Position numbers and translations under genes: made by a program. Under the pieces are notes generated by a model. The model made no database searches, was not told the origin of the DNA, and saw nothing but the letters and a program-made list of their open reading frames with translations. A stretch of DNA of 17,243 nt from JAUVUV01 sp964548275 (lineage in GTDB: Bacteria > Gemmatimonadota > Glassbacteria > GWA2-58-10), in assembly GCA_964548275.1 (NCBI GenBank), contig CAZJQI010000073.1:1-17243 (forward strand). Reading direction: 5' to 3'. The first letter of the stretch is position 1. The number at the start of each line of letters is the position of its first letter. Positions 15,550 through 17,243 of the stretch are shown here, piece after piece.

Positions 15550-16656
15550 CTACCACGCCCCGCCCTCCATGTCCTTGAACAGCCGGCAGGCGTTGCCGTA
15601 GTAAACTTTCCGCAGCACCTCGTCCGGCAGGTTCAGTCCGTAGTTCATCCACCAGGCCGCATCCGGCACCCGAAAAAACTCGTCCTCTGTTTCCAGCAGG
15701 CGGAACCAGCCGCGGTACATTTCCTCGCTGGGGCCCAGGTCAGTGCCGAACAGTATCCTGTCGGCGTACTTGATAAAAAACCTGCGCGCTGTGAACGGCT
15801 GGCGCCCGATATCCCATGCTCTGGCCGAGATGTCGATATAATAGTTGGGGTACAGTTCAAGCAGCCGGCCCACCTCGCCCAGGTCGTGGGAGAGATTGCC
15901 CACGTGGCATCCGATAAAGATCGTGTTCGGGTGTTTTTTAATGGCCCGGTTGCGCGTGGCCATCATTTCCGCCTTGGGCAGGATCCCCTTCCTGCCGTAA
16001 ACATTCCAGGCTGCACCGGCCAGCCCCAGTTCGCTGGCGGCACTCAGCGGGTAGTAGCAGTCCTCCATATCGCTCACGTGTATCGACACGGGCATTCCGA
16101 GCCTGCCCGCGGTTTCCAGTGCCTTGTCCCAGCGCGGATCGTCGATATGCACTCCCTTCTCGCCTTTTTCCCTGTCCCCGCCGAAACCCCGGCCCATATC
16201 CTTGTATTCGCCTATACCCCTTGCGCCCATCCTGAAAGCTTCCTCGACCGACCTGGCTGCGCGCTCCGGGTAGCCCCGCGCCTCTATATCCCGGTCGTCG
16301 ATCCTGGCCCAAACCTGGAAATGATCGGGATATTTGCCCAGGTAATCCTTAATCATCTCTTTTAGCCTCTCGCCGTAGCCCCCGGAGAGGACCACTACTT
16401 TGCGCACGTTGCAGGCTTTCATCATCTTGACCCACCTGTGGATGTCTTCGCCCTTGAGGTAGTTGTGAGAATGGGCGTCGATCACCGGGAACTTGGCCCG
16501 AATAACAGTATGCGCGGGCACCTGAAGGCGGGACTCGGGCTTGAAATTTTTCAATTTCAGGGTGTCGAATATTCCTAGCCGGCTCTCCTGGGCTGTTGCC
16601 TGGTGGGCAAAGGCAAGGTTGAAAAGGATTGCTGTTGCAATAATCAGCCTGAGCAT
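15550..16656 (-). CDS. Exported PF04909-type amidohydrolase
   Basis: This 368-residue protein starts at the ATG at 16656 behind TAGGAGG (16671-16665, 8-base spacing). A Sec signal peptide of about 22 residues ends ATA before QES. The barrel carries His62 and His64 in IDAHSHN, His193 in SIHVSD, His251 in GCHVGN and Asp306 in FGTDLG, in the order expected for a metal-dependent amidohydrolase of the PF04909 class. These enzymes hydrolyse or decarboxylate small cyclic or carboxylated compounds; the substrate is unknown here. It is GC-rich like the left part of the window but is flanked on both sides by AT-rich genes. It is convergent with the TIR-like gene (52-base gap, no clear terminator). It looks only distantly related to the amidohydrolase at 12857. 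Confidence 0.82.
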   Translation of the reverse strand: MLRLIIATAILFNLAFAHQATAQESRLGIFDTLKLKNFKPESRLQVPAHTVIRAKFPVIDAHSHNYLKGEDIHRWVKMMKACNVRKVVVLSGGYGERLKEMIKDYLGKYPDHFQVWARIDDRDIEARGYPERAARSVEEAFRMGARGIGEYKDMGRGFGGDREKGEKGVHIDDPRWDKALETAGRLGMPVSIHVSDMEDCYYPLSAASELGLAGAAWNVYGRKGILPKAEMMATRNRAIKKHPNTIFIGCHVGNLSHDLGEVGRLLELYPNYYIDISARAWDIGRQPFTARRFFIKYADRILFGTDLGPSEEMYRGWFRLLETEDEFFRVPDAAWWMNYGLNLPDEVLRKVYYGNACRLFKDMEGGAW

Positions 16657-16735
16657 CGGCGGCCTCCTAAGGTTGATTGGATTTAGTGTGGTGTTTGAAA
16701 AATGCAGAGATTAGTAAATGGCTATAACAAATGAG

Positions 16736-17243
16736 TTATAAAGGCCGCTTATTATAATTTTCTAAATCAGCGGGTGTCATCTCTTCGGGTGGGACTAAAC
16801 GATAATGCTTTTCAGAGGATACAACAACTTGATTTTTTTCTTTTTCAAAAGAAAATAAAGCTATAAGATTTGATCCGGAAAATTGGGCACCAATTGGGTA
16901 GCAAATTAAGTTTGGAAATTTCTCAAAGCACATTGAAAAATCTTGTTCTATTTGGACAATACCTAGTTTATCATTCCTTCCTTTAGCCTGCACTGGAAAA
17001 ACATAATGTGCGCCTCTTTTATCTATTCCTATGTATAGTTCATCTGTTTCTATTTGACCAATACTTGATAAGGCTGTTCTCAAATGACTTTGAAGTGAAT
17101 AGCAAGTTACTCCGGTAAAAATATCAATTAATCGATTATATCGTAACTTAGCTAAAAGTGCTTGTTCATCACTCAAAGCATATTTTTCTATAGGGGTATC
17201 CCCTTAGCTGATGTTACTACTATATATTGTGTTTCAAGTTTTT
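16736..17243 (-). pseudogene. Frameshifted, edge-truncated PD-(D/E)XK-like nuclease
   Basis: The clear open frame (16736-17176) gives 146 residues with no good start. It begins at a TTG without a ribosome-binding site, and the reading stays sensible upstream (PIEKYAL) until a TAA at 17206-17204. Residues from the TTG include QIETDELYIGID (41-52) and FPVQAKG (60-66). This looks like a nuclease core with a Q-x-K variant (Gln63, Lys65), as in Mrr-like members of the PD-(D/E)XK group. In the next frame, from the window edge to about 17193, a plausible continuation reads LETQYIVVTSAKGIP. Restoring one C in the CCCC run (17196-17193, minus strand) joins the two. The gene is AT-rich like the TIR-like gene. 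It is either broken or mis-sequenced, and its 5' part lies outside the window. Confidence 0.55.

Overview
The window looks like a chromosomal stretch from a Gram-negative environmental bacterium with a large secreted carbohydrate-degradation repertoire. The main genes are GC-rich (above half G+C by eye). Many encode Sec, lipoprotein or Tat export signals. The family mix is acetylxylan-esterase-like hydrolases, CBM9-like domains, DUF1080, GH20-like and PF04909 amidohydrolases. That mix is typical of Planctomycetes-like or FCB-group candidate phyla such as Latescibacterota or Glassbacteria. The lineage is an inference from gene content only; there is no rRNA or other marker gene here.

Layout. 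Bases 1-280 are AT-rich and gene-free. A minus-strand gene (281-1195) encodes a Tat-exported NIF3-like protein. A 760-base divergent intergenic region carries a MITE-like nested inverted-repeat element (1468-1722). Two related plus-strand genes follow. 1958-4117 is an exported tandem alpha/beta hydrolase with an intact catalytic triad. 4447-8205 is a much larger relative with two CBM9-like domains whose triad appears to be lost. Between them lies a GC-rich cloverleaf palindrome (4209-4291). An ankyrin-repeat protein (8423-9292), an orphan Tat signal-peptide remnant (9417-9494) and an exported DUF1080 protein (9580-10233) come next. A possible 29-residue membrane peptide with an ATT start and its own terminator lies on the minus strand (10302-10451).

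A likely operon (10689-14575) encodes a GH20-like glycosidase, an exported amidohydrolase/uronate-isomerase-like protein and a small zinc-ribbon protein. The end of the window alternates in composition. An AT-rich gene with its own promoter (14703-15497) encodes a TIR-like / nucleoside-deoxyribosyltransferase-like protein with a winged helix and a C-terminus resembling the SSB acidic tip. A GC-rich exported amidohydrolase (15550-16656, minus) follows. Last comes an AT-rich, apparently frameshifted PD-(D/E)XK-type nuclease (16736 to the window edge, minus).

Working together: the GC-rich genes make sense as an envelope-localised kit for deacetylating, binding, cleaving and further processing glycans. 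No transporter or sugar kinase is present, so the substrate cannot be deduced. The AT-rich genes look like recently acquired conflict/defence genes. The TIR-like protein with the SSB-like tail is the best candidate for something undescribed.
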